A stretch of 64,000 nt of DNA from Scatosoma sp045658805 (lineage in GTDB: Bacteria > Bacillota > Clostridia > Christensenellales > Borkfalkiaceae): NCBI GenBank assembly GCA_045658805.1, contig JAZOVQ010000053.1, positions 1-64,000 of the forward strand. Direction: 5' to 3'. Shown piece after piece: positions 7,712 to 16,666 of the stretch. The notes below the pieces were generated by a model. That model ran no database searches, was not told where the DNA came from, and worked only from the letters and a program-made list of their open reading frames with translations. The position numbers were made by a program, and so were the translations under genes. Numbering within the stretch: the stretch's first letter is position 1; every line of letters starts with the position of its first letter.

Positions 7712-8980
7712 TTATCTCACTTCTTGACGCCAATCGATAGGTTCGGCAAATTCACCGCTATGATAGCCATTAATCAATCGAACCATCAAGGAATTTAACG
7801 CTTCAATCGTTACGTTGGGAAGCTGAGGGTCATAATGTTCGTTGCCAATCCCCGAATCGTCCGTCACAAACACGAACGTTCCCCCCGTATAAATAGACGC
7901 TTGGCGCATAGTGTATTCCGTCAAAGTATCTGCGCCACTGCATAAAACGGGACAAATACGCACGCCCTTTTTCGCCGCTTCTATTACAGCCGAATACAAC
8001 GTTGTTTGGTTGCTCGTACCTTCATGCGGAGGCGCATCCAATACCATAAACAAAATTTTCGTGGTTTCGCCGCCGCTCCATTGCTTTTCTATCGCAAGCT
8101 CTAACGCTTCGTCAACCGCTTCCGCATAATCCCCGCCGCCATCAGCGCGTTGCGCCGCTATTGCCGCTTGTTGTTCAGACAATCCGTCCTCGGTTGTTAC
8201 GTCAACAAAATCGTAATATTGGAACACTTTCTCATCGCCGTGGTCACGGTAGAACAACAACGCAAGGTTGATTTGCGTATTCTCATCCGTCACGGCCACC
8301 TTATCCACCACGTCGGCAATTTCGTTGTTTAAATAGCTCAACTCATCGCCCATAGAACCCGTTACGTCCACAACAAACATCAATTCGATAATATTTTTCT
8401 TTGCGTTGGCTTCCTCTATTTCCACCACCAAATTGCGGTTTTCCGCCGTAAATTCAGTTTGGCTGTTGCCTGCGCCGCTTTGCACCTCTATAATACCTTC
8501 CTGCGTATCGGTAAACAAATACGCCACGCCATTGGCGTTTGTCACCCCTGCAAACAAGAGCTCGCCCTCGCTGTCCTTGGCCGCCACCTTTGCACCAGCC
8601 ACTTTCTCCTCGCCGCTTTCCACCGTCACCATTATACGGTTATACGAAGTGAACCCCCACGAGTTTTCCACCGAAGAATATCCGTAAAATTTCCCTTCCT
8701 GAGAACTATCTTCCGCTTGCGCAAAAAGGCTTTTCCACATATCGTAATTGTCATTATCGTTCCATGCGCCTGCGGTAATTAACCCAGCAGGACGAACAAC
8801 TTCACTGATAGAATTCAAGCCAGCCTCTTCGCCGCCTGCGCCCTCTTCCATTACGCCTCCGGCATAATCACCTGCATAGCCGCCATCGTAGCCGCCACCC
8901 ACAGCACCGCAGTTGCCTGCGGCAAACAAATAACAACAGGCAAATAGAATAGAACCAAAAATTTTAGCAATTTTTTTCAT
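7712..8980 (-). CDS. Secreted von Willebrand factor A domain protein
   Basis: Exported protein of 422 residues. A signal peptide covers about residues 1-24 with cysteines at 15, 16 and 24, so lipidation is possible but no lipobox is clean. A Gly/Tyr-rich linker (25-50) follows, then a carboxypeptidase-regulatory-like beta domain (about 115-190; RIMVTVESGEEKVAGAKVAA). The vWA domain (about 197-405) has a complete MIDAS start, D205-x-T207-x-S209 in VVDVTGSMGDE, and the DGGGDYAEA loop, so metal-dependent ligand binding is expected. AAGGAGG lies 6-7 nt upstream. The gene lies between rpmB and rpe, a slot filled in relatives by rsgA, prkC and thiN. Ligand unknown. A 3' fragment of a second copy follows at 9117-9278. 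Confidence 0.85.
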   Translation of the reverse strand: MKKIAKIFGSILFACCYLFAAGNCGAVGGGYDGGYAGDYAGGVMEEGAGGEEAGLNSISEVVRPAGLITAGAWNDNDNYDMWKSLFAQAEDSSQEGKFYGYSSVENSWGFTSYNRIMVTVESGEEKVAGAKVAAKDSEGELLFAGVTNANGVAYLFTDTQEGIIEVQSGAGNSQTEFTAENRNLVVEIEEANAKKNIIELMFVVDVTGSMGDELSYLNNEIADVVDKVAVTDENTQINLALLFYRDHGDEKVFQYYDFVDVTTEDGLSEQQAAIAAQRADGGGDYAEAVDEALELAIEKQWSGGETTKILFMVLDAPPHEGTSNQTTLYSAVIEAAKKGVRICPVLCSGADTLTEYTMRQASIYTGGTFVFVTDDSGIGNEHYDPQLPNVTIEALNSLMVRLINGYHSGEFAEPIDWRQEVR

Positions 8981-9009
8981 ACGTCTACCTCCTTGGGTTT
9001 TGTAATTGC

Positions 9010-9038
9010 ATTATAACACACTATTATATGTTTGTCAA
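9010..9038 (-). promoter_or_regulatory. Promoter of the vWA gene
   Basis: Consensus TTGACA (9038-9033) and TATAAT (9015-9010), 17-nt spacer, on the minus strand about 30 nt before the start codon. It lies between the intact gene and the upstream gene remnant. Confidence 0.85.
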
Positions 9039-9068
9039 TACCCAAATTTTCCATAAGCTGCCATAGCA

Positions 9069-9104
9069 AAACCGAGGGTTGCGTTTCCGCTCCCCTCGGC
9101 TTTT
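9069..9104. terminator. Duplicate copy of the vWA terminator
   Basis: Same stem CCGAGGG/CCCTCGG (9072-9078 with 9093-9099) and same loop as at 7662-7699. It now lies after the pseudogene remnant and probably terminates the rpe-side transcript. Confidence 0.75.
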
Positions 9105-9116
9105 CTACTCTTTATA

Positions 9117-9278
9117 TTATCTCACTTCTTGTCGCCAATCGATAGGTTCAGCAAATTTGCCGCTATGATAGCCATTAATCAATCGAACCATTAAGGAATT
9201 TAACGATTCAATAATTACGTTGGGCAGTTGAGGGTCATAATGTTCGTTACCAATCCCCGAATCATCCGTTACAAACAT
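9117..9278 (-). pseudogene. 3' remnant of a duplicated vWA-protein gene
   Basis: About 160 bp here is highly similar to the last ~160 bp of the intact vWA gene at 7712. It encodes the same C-terminus (VTDDSGIGNEHYDPQLPNV through AEPIDWRQEVR and stop) with few substitutions. Similarity continues through the terminator to about 9066 and breaks off abruptly at about 9277. A 53-residue frame can be drawn from an ATG at 9278 but lacks a ribosome site and the whole MIDAS region. I read it as the leftover of a tandem duplicate, partly deleted or replaced by the join to rpe. Confidence 0.85.
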
Positions 9279-9297
9279 TTTCCACAGACGGTTTTAT

Positions 9298-9951
9298 TTA
9301 TGCTTTCAATTTCGCTATCATATATGCGCGGTCGTCCGCTTTAAACACGGCATTACCCGCAACAATCACGTTTGCCCCTGCCGTCTTTGCTTCCGCTACG
9401 TTTTCCGCCGTTATACCGCCGTCAATTTGCAAATCAATATCCATACCCAAGCCGTCGATAAGCTGGCGTAATTCCCGCACTTTTTCCAATACCGACGGAA
9501 TAAATTTTTGTCCGCTAAACCCAGGGAATACGCTCATTACCAACACCATATCGCACAGTGGAAGAACGTCTTTAATCTTCTCTACGGGGGTGTCGGGATT
9601 GATTACCGCGCCGCATTTTGCGCCCGACTTTTTGATAAGCTTAAGCACTTCCGCCAAAGTATCCTGACAGGCTTCATAATGCACCATAATAATGTCGGCG
9701 CCTGCCTTTGCAAAGCGTTCGACGTATTTTTCGGGATGCACAATCATTAAATGGCAATCGAGAGGCAAACTGGTTATCTTGCGGATATCCTCTATCATTT
9801 TGATACCAAAGGTAATGTTGTTGACAAACACGCCGTCCATAATATCACAATGCACCATATCCGCGCCGCTTGCTTGCAATGATTGTATTTCCTCGCCCAT
9901 CTTTGCGAAGTCCGCCGATAAAATAGAAGGCGCTACCTTAATTTTTGCCAT
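9298..9951 (-). CDS. rpe: Ribulose-phosphate 3-epimerase
   Basis: Cytoplasmic pentose phosphate pathway enzyme that interconverts ribulose-5-phosphate and xylulose-5-phosphate; 217 residues, normal length. Start at 9951 chosen because AGGAG lies 7 nt upstream and MAKIKVAPSILSADF is the family N-terminus; a longer reading from 10035 would overlap rlmN. TIM-barrel motifs are present: LSADF, CDIMDGVFVNNITFG (metal His/Asp), DCHLMI, MSVFPGFSGQKFI, QIDGGI. It follows rlmN by 38 nt, in the same transcript. rsgA, normally just upstream, is absent. Confidence 0.96.
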   Translation of the reverse strand: MAKIKVAPSILSADFAKMGEEIQSLQASGADMVHCDIMDGVFVNNITFGIKMIEDIRKITSLPLDCHLMIVHPEKYVERFAKAGADIIMVHYEACQDTLAEVLKLIKKSGAKCGAVINPDTPVEKIKDVLPLCDMVLVMSVFPGFSGQKFIPSVLEKVRELRQLIDGLGMDIDLQIDGGITAENVAEAKTAGANVIVAGNAVFKADDRAYMIAKLKA

Positions 9952-9989
9952 CGTTTTTCTCCTGAATTTTCTTACTTTTTCCCTAATCG

Positions 9990-11054
9990 TTAATTGCCGT
10001 TTTCCTCTAAATAGCTTGCGCGAAGCTGTCCGCACGCGCCGCCAATATCCACGCCGATTTGCCGTCTAAGCGTAGCGGATAACCCGCCCTTTTCCAGCAT
10101 TCCTAAAAAACGGTACGCCGATTTGTCGCCCAGCGCTTTCAAATTGCGTTCTTTCACTTCGTTTAAGCGAATTAAATTGACGTGGCAAGGCTTGCCTTTC
10201 AAGAGCGAAATCAACGCTTGCGCGTGCGTTTCGTCGCAGTTTTCACCCTCGATTAAGGTGTATTCAAAATAATACCGTCTGCCCGTTTTCTTAAAATAAT
10301 AATCGCAAGCTTTTAAAATTTCGGAAATTTTATACGCCTTGGCTACGGGCATTGTTCTCATTCTCGATTCGTCGTCCGTAGCGTGCAGGGAAACGGTCAA
10401 GTTAAGCGGAATCCCCTCGTCGGCGAGCTTGTACATTTTGGGTACAATACCGCAGGTGGAAAGAGAAATATTCCTCGCGCTGATACACACGCCGCCTTCC
10501 GCCGTTACGTTGCGTAAAAATTGCAACACTTCGTCGTAATTATCCAAAGGCTCGCCGCTGCCCATCAATACGACGTTCGTAACCGCGCGCGCCTCTGCGC
10601 CCTTGCCAACAACGTCCGCTTTGTGTAAGGCGTTGACGATTAAAATTTGGGATAAAATTTCCCCTGCCGTTAAATTGCGGACCAAACCGTTTAAGGTCGA
10701 AGCGCAAAATTTACAGCCCATACGACACCCAACCTGCGTGGAAACGCATTGCGTATAGCCGTATTTATATTTCATCAAAACCCCTTCCACAAGGTTGCCG
10801 TCCGCGTATTGGAAAAGGTATTTTTCCGTACCGTCCGCCGAATGAAATATCTCCTTAATTTTAATGGGCTCGTCCTCGTACTCCTCGCATAATTTCTCTT
10901 TAAACGCCTTGGAAAGCGAAGAAATTTGCGTAATGGTTTTCCCTTGCATTAAGCCTTCGTACAGCTGTTTTGCGCGGAATTTTTTCTCGCCGAGGGATAA
11001 AATGAGCGTTTCCAATTCGGCATAGGATAAATCTTGTAAAATCTTTTTTCGCAT
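9990..11054 (-). CDS. rlmN: Dual-specificity RNA methyltransferase RlmN
   Basis: Radical-SAM enzyme that makes 2-methyladenosine in 23S rRNA (A2503) and in some tRNAs (A37). It is 354 residues long. The [4Fe-4S] motif is Cys110-x3-Cys114-x2-Cys117 in QVGCRMGCKFCAST. The C-terminal cysteine that carries the methylene intermediate is in DIGGACGQLR, and the GSGEPLDNYD motif is also present. AAGGAAAAC precedes the ATG. The gap to rsmB upstream is 20 nt, so it is in the fmt-rsmB-rlmN-rpe operon. Confidence 0.97.
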   Translation of the reverse strand: MRKKILQDLSYAELETLILSLGEKKFRAKQLYEGLMQGKTITQISSLSKAFKEKLCEEYEDEPIKIKEIFHSADGTEKYLFQYADGNLVEGVLMKYKYGYTQCVSTQVGCRMGCKFCASTLNGLVRNLTAGEILSQILIVNALHKADVVGKGAEARAVTNVVLMGSGEPLDNYDEVLQFLRNVTAEGGVCISARNISLSTCGIVPKMYKLADEGIPLNLTVSLHATDDESRMRTMPVAKAYKISEILKACDYYFKKTGRRYYFEYTLIEGENCDETHAQALISLLKGKPCHVNLIRLNEVKERNLKALGDKSAYRFLGMLEKGGLSATLRRQIGVDIGGACGQLRASYLEENGN

Positions 11055-11074
11055 AACCGTTTTCCTTGGGATTT

Positions 11075-12310
11075 TTAGCCGTTTTTACGCAATTTACAAA
11101 CGTAAAAGCCTGCGCCGTACGCTTGGTCGGGTAAAAATTGCAGCCCGTATTTTTTACGCTCGTATACTAAGGGGCTGTCTATCTCTTCCAGCGTATATTC
11201 GGGGTGCGCTTTTAAGAACTTTGCCACCACGTTATCGTTTTCGCAAGCGAATATGGAACAAGTGGAATAATAGAGCGCGCCGCCCTTTTTCACGTATCTC
11301 GAAACGGTATCCAAAATGCCGTTTTGCGCCGTATTTAACGCCGCGAAATCCGTTTGTTTTCTAAAGAGCTTGATATCGGGATTTTCACTGATTGTGCCAA
11401 ACCCAGAACAGGGCGCGTCGCACAGCACCGCGTCAAATTTTTCCTCGTAAGCCGCATCGAAAACCGCGCTGTCCTTTTGCATTTCCGTTACGTTTTCCAC
11501 GCCCATACGCGCCTTATATTGCTTGATAAGCGCAACTCTATGCTCGTGGAGTTCAAAGGACGTCACTTGCTTACATTTTTTTGCCAGCAATACCGATTTT
11601 CCGCCAGGCGCGGCGCAACAATCCAATAAATTTTCGCACGCCGTTACGCAATTGCAAATGGCGATACTGCCCACCGATTGAAAGGTGTATTTTCCCTCGT
11701 CAAAACCCTCGTCACGAACGAAATTTTCAAAGATATAATTATCTTTGAATGGCGTTTGGATATGCGGCTTTTGCAAATAGTTTTCCGCATCCTTTTCAAA
11801 GCGTACGGATACCCCTGCCGACTTCGCCGTAGCAATCGCCGCCGCTCTATCGCCGTATTCCTTTTTAAGCATAGCGTAGGCAAAATCGGGATAGGATGCC
11901 TTGATATGGTCAGCGTTTTTCAACTTTGCCAATTCCGCTTCCACGTTTTCAAGAGAAAATCTACGCAGGAAAGCATTAACGAAACCGCTTACGCCGCTTT
12001 TGCCCAATTTTTTACACAAATCCACCGCGCAATCGGTGACCATGTACCGCTTTTTGTCCATAAACAAAAGCATGTACAAGGAAATTTTTAAAATGGTTCG
12101 CACTGCCAATTTCGGCGCTTTGGGAGCGTATACGCGAATGCAAAAATCAAAGAAAACGTCGTTTTCTAAAACGCCGTATACAATTTTTACCGTACGGGAG
12201 CGGAATTGTTCTTCAATGTACGTATCCGCAATGGCTTGCTTGAGGTGTGCCCCGTCCGAATACACTTTCGACAAAATTAAAAAGGGATCGTAAACGGGAT
12301 TGCTTAACAT
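11075..12310 (-). CDS. rsmB: 16S rRNA m5C967 methyltransferase RsmB
   Basis: Methylates C967 of 16S rRNA. The protein has 411 residues: an N-terminal NusB-like RNA-binding domain (about 1-140), then a SAM-dependent methyltransferase domain. Motifs are LDCCAAPGGKS (SAM loop), DAPCSGFGTI (with the PC catalytic-pair cysteine) and YYSTCSIF (the TC cysteine). Its ATG lies inside the fmt stop region, a 7-nt overlap, implying translational coupling. Confidence 0.96.
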   Translation of the reverse strand: MLSNPVYDPFLILSKVYSDGAHLKQAIADTYIEEQFRSRTVKIVYGVLENDVFFDFCIRVYAPKAPKLAVRTILKISLYMLLFMDKKRYMVTDCAVDLCKKLGKSGVSGFVNAFLRRFSLENVEAELAKLKNADHIKASYPDFAYAMLKKEYGDRAAAIATAKSAGVSVRFEKDAENYLQKPHIQTPFKDNYIFENFVRDEGFDEGKYTFQSVGSIAICNCVTACENLLDCCAAPGGKSVLLAKKCKQVTSFELHEHRVALIKQYKARMGVENVTEMQKDSAVFDAAYEEKFDAVLCDAPCSGFGTISENPDIKLFRKQTDFAALNTAQNGILDTVSRYVKKGGALYYSTCSIFACENDNVVAKFLKAHPEYTLEEIDSPLVYERKKYGLQFLPDQAYGAGFYVCKLRKNG

Positions 12311-13254
12311 GAGAACACCTGTCCCTTTTGCGCCTTTCTACCGTTGATAAAATCACCGCCCGAAATGCGTTTTCCGCCTGCGGCTTGCACTTCCGTCAGC
12401 TTGACTGCGCCGTCTTGGCATTTTACCAACAACCCACGCTTGGGAGAATCGGACAGTACTTGTCCGCAAACCGCCGTTTGCGCTTCCGCTTCTTCCGCTT
12501 CCGTCAACGTCGCTTTTTCCGCGCGATAAACGTTAATTTTATTGCCGTCCAGCTCGGTGTACGCCACGGGCGCAGGGTTCATTCCGCGAACGAGATTGAT
12601 AATTTCAAAACTTTGTTTTGAAAAATTGATTTTCGCGTGTTCTTTATTGATTTTTCGAACAACCTGCACGTCCTCTTCACCCTGTGGCGTCAACGTGTAA
12701 TCGTTCGTTTTAAGCATATCTAAAGCGCGTACAATGAGGCTTGCGCCCACCGCCGACAAACGCTCGGACAGTTCGCCGTACGTTTCCAAAGGCAAAATTT
12801 CCGTTTCCTCTACGCAAAGCACGTCGCCGCAATCCAAACCGAGTTCGGTTTTCATAATCGACACGCCCGTCTTGCTTTCACCCGCCAAAATACAGCTTTG
12901 AATAGGCGATGCGCCACGGTATTTCGGCAACAGCCCTGCGTGAATATTCCATACCCCTTTGGGGAAAAGGTCTAAAACGGCTTGGGTTAAAATTTGCCCA
13001 TACGCGCAGGTTACCATTAAGTCGGCGCCGAGTGCTTTGACTGCATCTATTTCGTCACGGATTTTTTCGGGCTGTAATACGGGAATGCCATATTGTTCCG
13101 CCGCCGTTTTTACGGGTGGCGGTGTTAAAATGCCTTTACGCCCCTGCGGTTTATCCACCTGCGTAATTACCCCAACAACCTCAAAGCCGTTGTCTATTAT
13201 GTTTTTCAAAGCCGCCACCGCAAAATCGGGCGTACCTGCAAAGATAATTTTCAT
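12304..13254 (-). CDS. fmt: Methionyl-tRNA formyltransferase
   Basis: Formylates initiator Met-tRNA using 10-formyl-THF; 316 residues, typical. The N-terminus KIIFAGTPDFA, the VDKPQGRKGILTPPPVK segment, the catalytic NIHAGLLPKYRGASPIQ (Asn and His) and GLDCGDVL (Asp) are all present. Most relatives have NxHASLLP; Gly replaces Ser here. GGAG lies upstream of the ATG. It is separated from def by an unusually long 370-nt gap with repeated small hairpins. Confidence 0.96.
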   Translation of the reverse strand: MKIIFAGTPDFAVAALKNIIDNGFEVVGVITQVDKPQGRKGILTPPPVKTAAEQYGIPVLQPEKIRDEIDAVKALGADLMVTCAYGQILTQAVLDLFPKGVWNIHAGLLPKYRGASPIQSCILAGESKTGVSIMKTELGLDCGDVLCVEETEILPLETYGELSERLSAVGASLIVRALDMLKTNDYTLTPQGEEDVQVVRKINKEHAKINFSKQSFEIINLVRGMNPAPVAYTELDGNKINVYRAEKATLTEAEEAEAQTAVCGQVLSDSPKRGLLVKCQDGAVKLTEVQAAGGKRISGGDFINGRKAQKGQVFSC

Positions 13255-13623
13255 GTTTGTTTACTCCATACTTTGTAGAGTGATTGTTTTGTCCGCTTTT
13301 CGCCTTTTGGCGTATTATATCCGTTACCATGAAACGAACGGTATCGGGATAGCGTTATCGCTCAACGATCAACATTGTAATATTGAAATATTGGATGCAA
13401 CGGCACGTTTCTGGAACGCTTGCGCCCATTTGATGGCTAACGCCATAGTAGCGCAACCTGCGGTTGCTTATTTTAGGTCCATAAATTCTTATGGGCTCTC
13501 GCCCATACCCAGGCGAGGCGCCGCCTCTGCACTCCGCAAGGGACAATGCCCCTTGACCTCTTGCAGTTAAACGAACCGCCCAAGCCGAGGAAACAACACC
13601 GTATTGCGATGCTTATACGCTGT
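13255..13623 (-). other. Hairpin-rich spacer between def and fmt
   Basis: No convincing gene lies in these 369 bases. Five short stem-loops with 3-7 nt loops are spread over about 200 nt: AGCG/CGCT (13351-13362), ATGGC/GCCAT (13433-13446), GCAACC/GGTTGC (13453-13467), ATGGGC/GCCCAT (13491-13506) and CAAGGG/CCCTTG (13537-13555). A 63-codon minus-strand frame crosses the region but has no ribosome site or recognisable motif. It may be a structured leader, a small RNA, or decayed repeats. Confidence 0.4.
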
Positions 13624-14076
13624 TTAATTCTTCTCAATATGGGTGGCCTTGTCTATATACAACACCCCGTCCAAATGGTCAAGCTCGTGACAAATAGCGC
13701 GCGCAAAAAAGCCCTTGGCTTGCATCAAATGCTTTTCACCGTTACGGTCTTGATAGGAAACCTTAACCTTCATAGGACGGGAAACTATACCGCTTTTACC
13801 ACGTACCGAAAGACAGCCTTCCCAGCCCATTTGTTCCCCTTTTTGCATAACGATTACTGGATTGATTAGCTCGTAATAGCCTTCCTCTACGTCTACCACA
13901 GCCAAACGGCGCAATACGCCGACCTGCGGAGCCGCAAGACCTGCGCCTTCTTCCTTTTTCACCGTTTCTTTCATATCGTCCAATAAAAGCCAAAGCTTTT
14001 CGTCAAACTCCTCAACAGGAAAACATTTTTGTCTTAATACGTCGTCCCCGACCTGCACTACGTTTCGAATTGCCAT
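13624..14076 (-). CDS. def: Peptide deformylase
   Basis: Metalloenzyme that removes the formyl group from nascent proteins; 150 residues. All three signature motifs are intact: GAGLAAPQVG (about 44-53), EGCLSV with metal ligand Cys88, and HELDH with His130, Glu131 and His134. AGGAG precedes the ATG. It pairs functionally with fmt downstream, with which it is nearly always clustered. Confidence 0.97.
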   Translation of the reverse strand: MAIRNVVQVGDDVLRQKCFPVEEFDEKLWLLLDDMKETVKKEEGAGLAAPQVGVLRRLAVVDVEEGYYELINPVIVMQKGEQMGWEGCLSVRGKSGIVSRPMKVKVSYQDRNGEKHLMQAKGFFARAICHELDHLDGVLYIDKATHIEKN

Positions 14077-14137
14077 CTTCGTTTTCTCCTTTCATTCTCT
14101 ATCTTTTTCTAATCTTTCTCTAATCTTTCTCTATCGT

Positions 14138-16312
14138 TTAACTTAAATTGTTGGGGTTCTCTTCCACGCTAATCAACACGTCTCTCGTCCGAGCCGCCGC
14201 GCAAATATCATATATCTCCGCAAGCAACGTCGGATCGCTTAACCGCATTAAAATTTGATAGCGGTATTTGTTTTGCAACCGCTTAATCGGTGCGCGCATT
14301 TTATTAAAAAACAAAAACTTTTCAGGGTTATTCGTGTATAGCTGTTCCATCCCCACATACACTTCACGCAACCCCTCTAACGTTTTTTTATCGTCCTCAC
14401 CCGTCACCAAAACTCGTACAATTTTTGAAAAAGGCGGGAATGCCATCGCCGCGCGGAGCGAGATTTCGTTTTCGTAAAATCCCTCATAATCGTATTCCGT
14501 CGCGAAGCGTAACACTTCATTTTCGGGATCAAACGTCTGCAACACAACCTTGCCCTTTTCCTCAGCTCGACCGCTTCGGCCTGCCACCTGCGTAATCAGC
14601 TGGAAGGTACGCTCGCCGCTTCGATAATCGGAAAAATGCAAGCTCATGTCCGCGTCCAAAATCCCCACCAACGTAACGGACGGGAAATCGTGCCCTTTGG
14701 CTATCATTTGCGTGCCGACCAAAATATCCGCTTGTTTTTCCGCAAATGCTTTTAATATCTTATAATGCCCTTCTTTACCGCTGGTCGTATCGTTATCCAT
14801 GCGAATAATCCTCGCCGACGGATACAGTTTAGCAAGCTCCGCAACAATCCTTTGTGTGCCCGTACCTGCGTACGAAAGCTTGACGCCGCCACAATCGGGA
14901 CAAGCGGTAAGCGGTTCATATTTCATACCGCAATAATGGCATTTTAAACAATTTTCTTCTTTGTGATAGGTCAGCGAAACGTCACAAGCCTCGCATTTCG
15001 CTACGTAGCCGCATTCCTTGCAAATTACCGTTTGCGAATATCCCCTGCGGTTTAAAAACAAAATGGCTTGCTTGTCGGCGGCGAGGCATTTTTCCAATTC
15101 CTCTTTCAACGCCCACGAAAATGCGGAGTTGTTCCCTCTTCGCACTTCCCTACGCATATCCGCAATGATAATTTCGGGCAACGGACGTTTGTTGATACGC
15201 TTGGTCAACCGAATTAAAGAAAACTCGCCTTCCTGCGCTCGTTTATACGTTTCCGTAGCAGGCGTTGCACTGCCCAAAACCAGTTTACAACCGTTCTTTT
15301 TCGCGCGTAAATACGCAACGTCAAAGGTGTTGTATCTCGGCGCCGTTTCACTAACGTAGCTGGAATCGTGCTCCTCGTCAACGATGATAACGCCCAGGTT
15401 TTCCAGTGGTGCGAAAATAGCGCTTCTTGCACCAATGGCAATTTTCGCTTCCCCCGAACGCAAACGCCACCATTCGTCGAAGCGTTCGCCTGCGGAAAGT
15501 CCACTGTGTAAAATTGCCGCGTTTTTCCCAAACCTCGCGCGAAGCTGGGAGAGCATTTGCGGCGTTAAGGAAATTTCGGGAACAAGGAAAATGGAGCTTT
15601 TTCCTTCCTTTAAGCATTGGGCTATCAACGTCAAATAAATTTCCGTTTTACCGCTGCCCGTAACCCCGTGCAAAAGCTGTACGGTGCGCTTATCCGTTTG
15701 AATGGTGTCCACCGCACGCTGTTGATCGTCCGTCAAAATACGCGTGACTTTTTCGCCCTCTACCGCCTTGTACGGATCGCGCAAAACCTGCTCTCTCGTA
15801 ATTTCCACATAGCCTTTTTTCTCCAAAGCCGCCACGCCGCCAGGGAAAATTCCGTTTAAATAGGCGCAATCCGTCTTTCCGTTTTCCGCTAAAAATTCCG
15901 CAGCGCCAATTTGGTTTTTCGCCGATTTGACAAGCTTCATTTCGCTTACGGGTACAAGCAACCGCGCATAATTTCTCGTCAGTTCCCTAACCTTGCCCGT
16001 ACGCATCTCCGCAGGCAAAAATAACCGCAACACCAACGCTTTAGGTACGCGATATCTCGCCGTCAATTTTTCCGCAAGCGCAAGGCATTCCTGGTTAAGC
16101 GCAGGCAGTTCGTCGGGACAGGGAATAATTTTTTTCAAGCGTTCTGTCGGCAAGTCCGAATGCTCTTTCACGCGCATAACAAAACCGGGCACCGTCTTGC
16201 CGCCAAAGGGCGCAAACACCCTACTGCCGACCACCGTGTCCGCATCGCAAAGATAATCGTATATTCTATCCGTTTCACCAGACGCTATATCGACGATTAC
16301 TTCCGCTATCAT
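14138..16312 (-). CDS. priA: Primosomal protein N' (helicase PriA)
   Basis: Restarts replication at collapsed forks by loading the replicative helicase. It is 724 residues long. An N-terminal DNA-binding domain (about 1-190) is followed by the helicase core with Walker A GVTGSGKTEIYL, the DEEH box IIVDEEHDSSY and SATPATE. The zinc-binding insertion (CKECGYVAKCEACD, then CLKCHYCGMKY and CPDCGG) supplies eight cysteines. C-terminal helicase motifs are VGTQMIAKGHDFP and QVAGRSGRAEEKG. AAGGAG precedes the ATG. In relatives coaBC lies between rpoZ and priA; here only an 86-nt gap with a hairpin remains. Confidence 0.97.
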   Translation of the reverse strand: MIAEVIVDIASGETDRIYDYLCDADTVVGSRVFAPFGGKTVPGFVMRVKEHSDLPTERLKKIIPCPDELPALNQECLALAEKLTARYRVPKALVLRLFLPAEMRTGKVRELTRNYARLLVPVSEMKLVKSAKNQIGAAEFLAENGKTDCAYLNGIFPGGVAALEKKGYVEITREQVLRDPYKAVEGEKVTRILTDDQQRAVDTIQTDKRTVQLLHGVTGSGKTEIYLTLIAQCLKEGKSSIFLVPEISLTPQMLSQLRARFGKNAAILHSGLSAGERFDEWWRLRSGEAKIAIGARSAIFAPLENLGVIIVDEEHDSSYVSETAPRYNTFDVAYLRAKKNGCKLVLGSATPATETYKRAQEGEFSLIRLTKRINKRPLPEIIIADMRREVRRGNNSAFSWALKEELEKCLAADKQAILFLNRRGYSQTVICKECGYVAKCEACDVSLTYHKEENCLKCHYCGMKYEPLTACPDCGGVKLSYAGTGTQRIVAELAKLYPSARIIRMDNDTTSGKEGHYKILKAFAEKQADILVGTQMIAKGHDFPSVTLVGILDADMSLHFSDYRSGERTFQLITQVAGRSGRAEEKGKVVLQTFDPENEVLRFATEYDYEGFYENEISLRAAMAFPPFSKIVRVLVTGEDDKKTLEGLREVYVGMEQLYTNNPEKFLFFNKMRAPIKRLQNKYRYQILMRLSDPTLLAEIYDICAAARTRDVLISVEENPNNLS

Positions 16313-16345
16313 AGCATTCTCCTTTCCGTTTTTTAGCTTGCTTGG

Positions 16346-16385
16346 AAAAATGGATTGCCTCGAATATGCGTTATTCGAGGCAATC
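16346..16385 (-). terminator. Perfect 14-bp stem-loop between rpoZ and priA
   Basis: GATTGCCTCGAATA (16353-16366) pairs exactly with TATTCGAGGCAATC (16372-16385) around a 5-nt loop. On the minus strand CATTTTTCC follows. It looks like an intrinsic terminator or attenuator that would lower expression of priA and downstream genes relative to gmk-rpoZ. Confidence 0.7.
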
Positions 16386-16398
16386 AGGTACGTTTTAA

Positions 16399-16620
16399 TT
16401 AGTCCTTAGCAATAACAACTTTGCCGTCAGCAATATCCTTGCAAGCGGACAAAAGTTCCTTATCTTTACCCGTCGAATCGTGTACGCCGAGGTTCTTTTC
16501 CGTTTCAATAATTTGACGAGCGCGTTTTGCCGCAATCGTGCAAAGCGCATAACGGCTGATAGGTTCCTCTTCCGTGCCCAATTTTCTAATCATTACGTCT
16601 ACCGAAGGTTCGTTAATCAT
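16399..16620 (-). CDS. rpoZ: RNA polymerase omega subunit
   Basis: Omega subunit, 73 residues, which helps assemble RNA polymerase by clamping beta-prime. The conserved core SRYALCTIAAKRARQIIE is present. AAGGAGAG precedes the ATG. It lies between gmk and priA, its standard place in this group. Confidence 0.93.
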   Translation of the reverse strand: MINEPSVDVMIRKLGTEEEPISRYALCTIAAKRARQIIETEKNLGVHDSTGKDKELLSACKDIADGKVVIAKD

Positions 16621-16666
16621 AACTTTTCTCTCCTTTTATATCTTGAAATTTTTATTTTTTTCTTTT

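Noticed and set aside
13355..13546. 63-codon frame in the def-fmt gap
   Set aside because: No ribosome site or motif, and the region is dominated by short inverted repeats.
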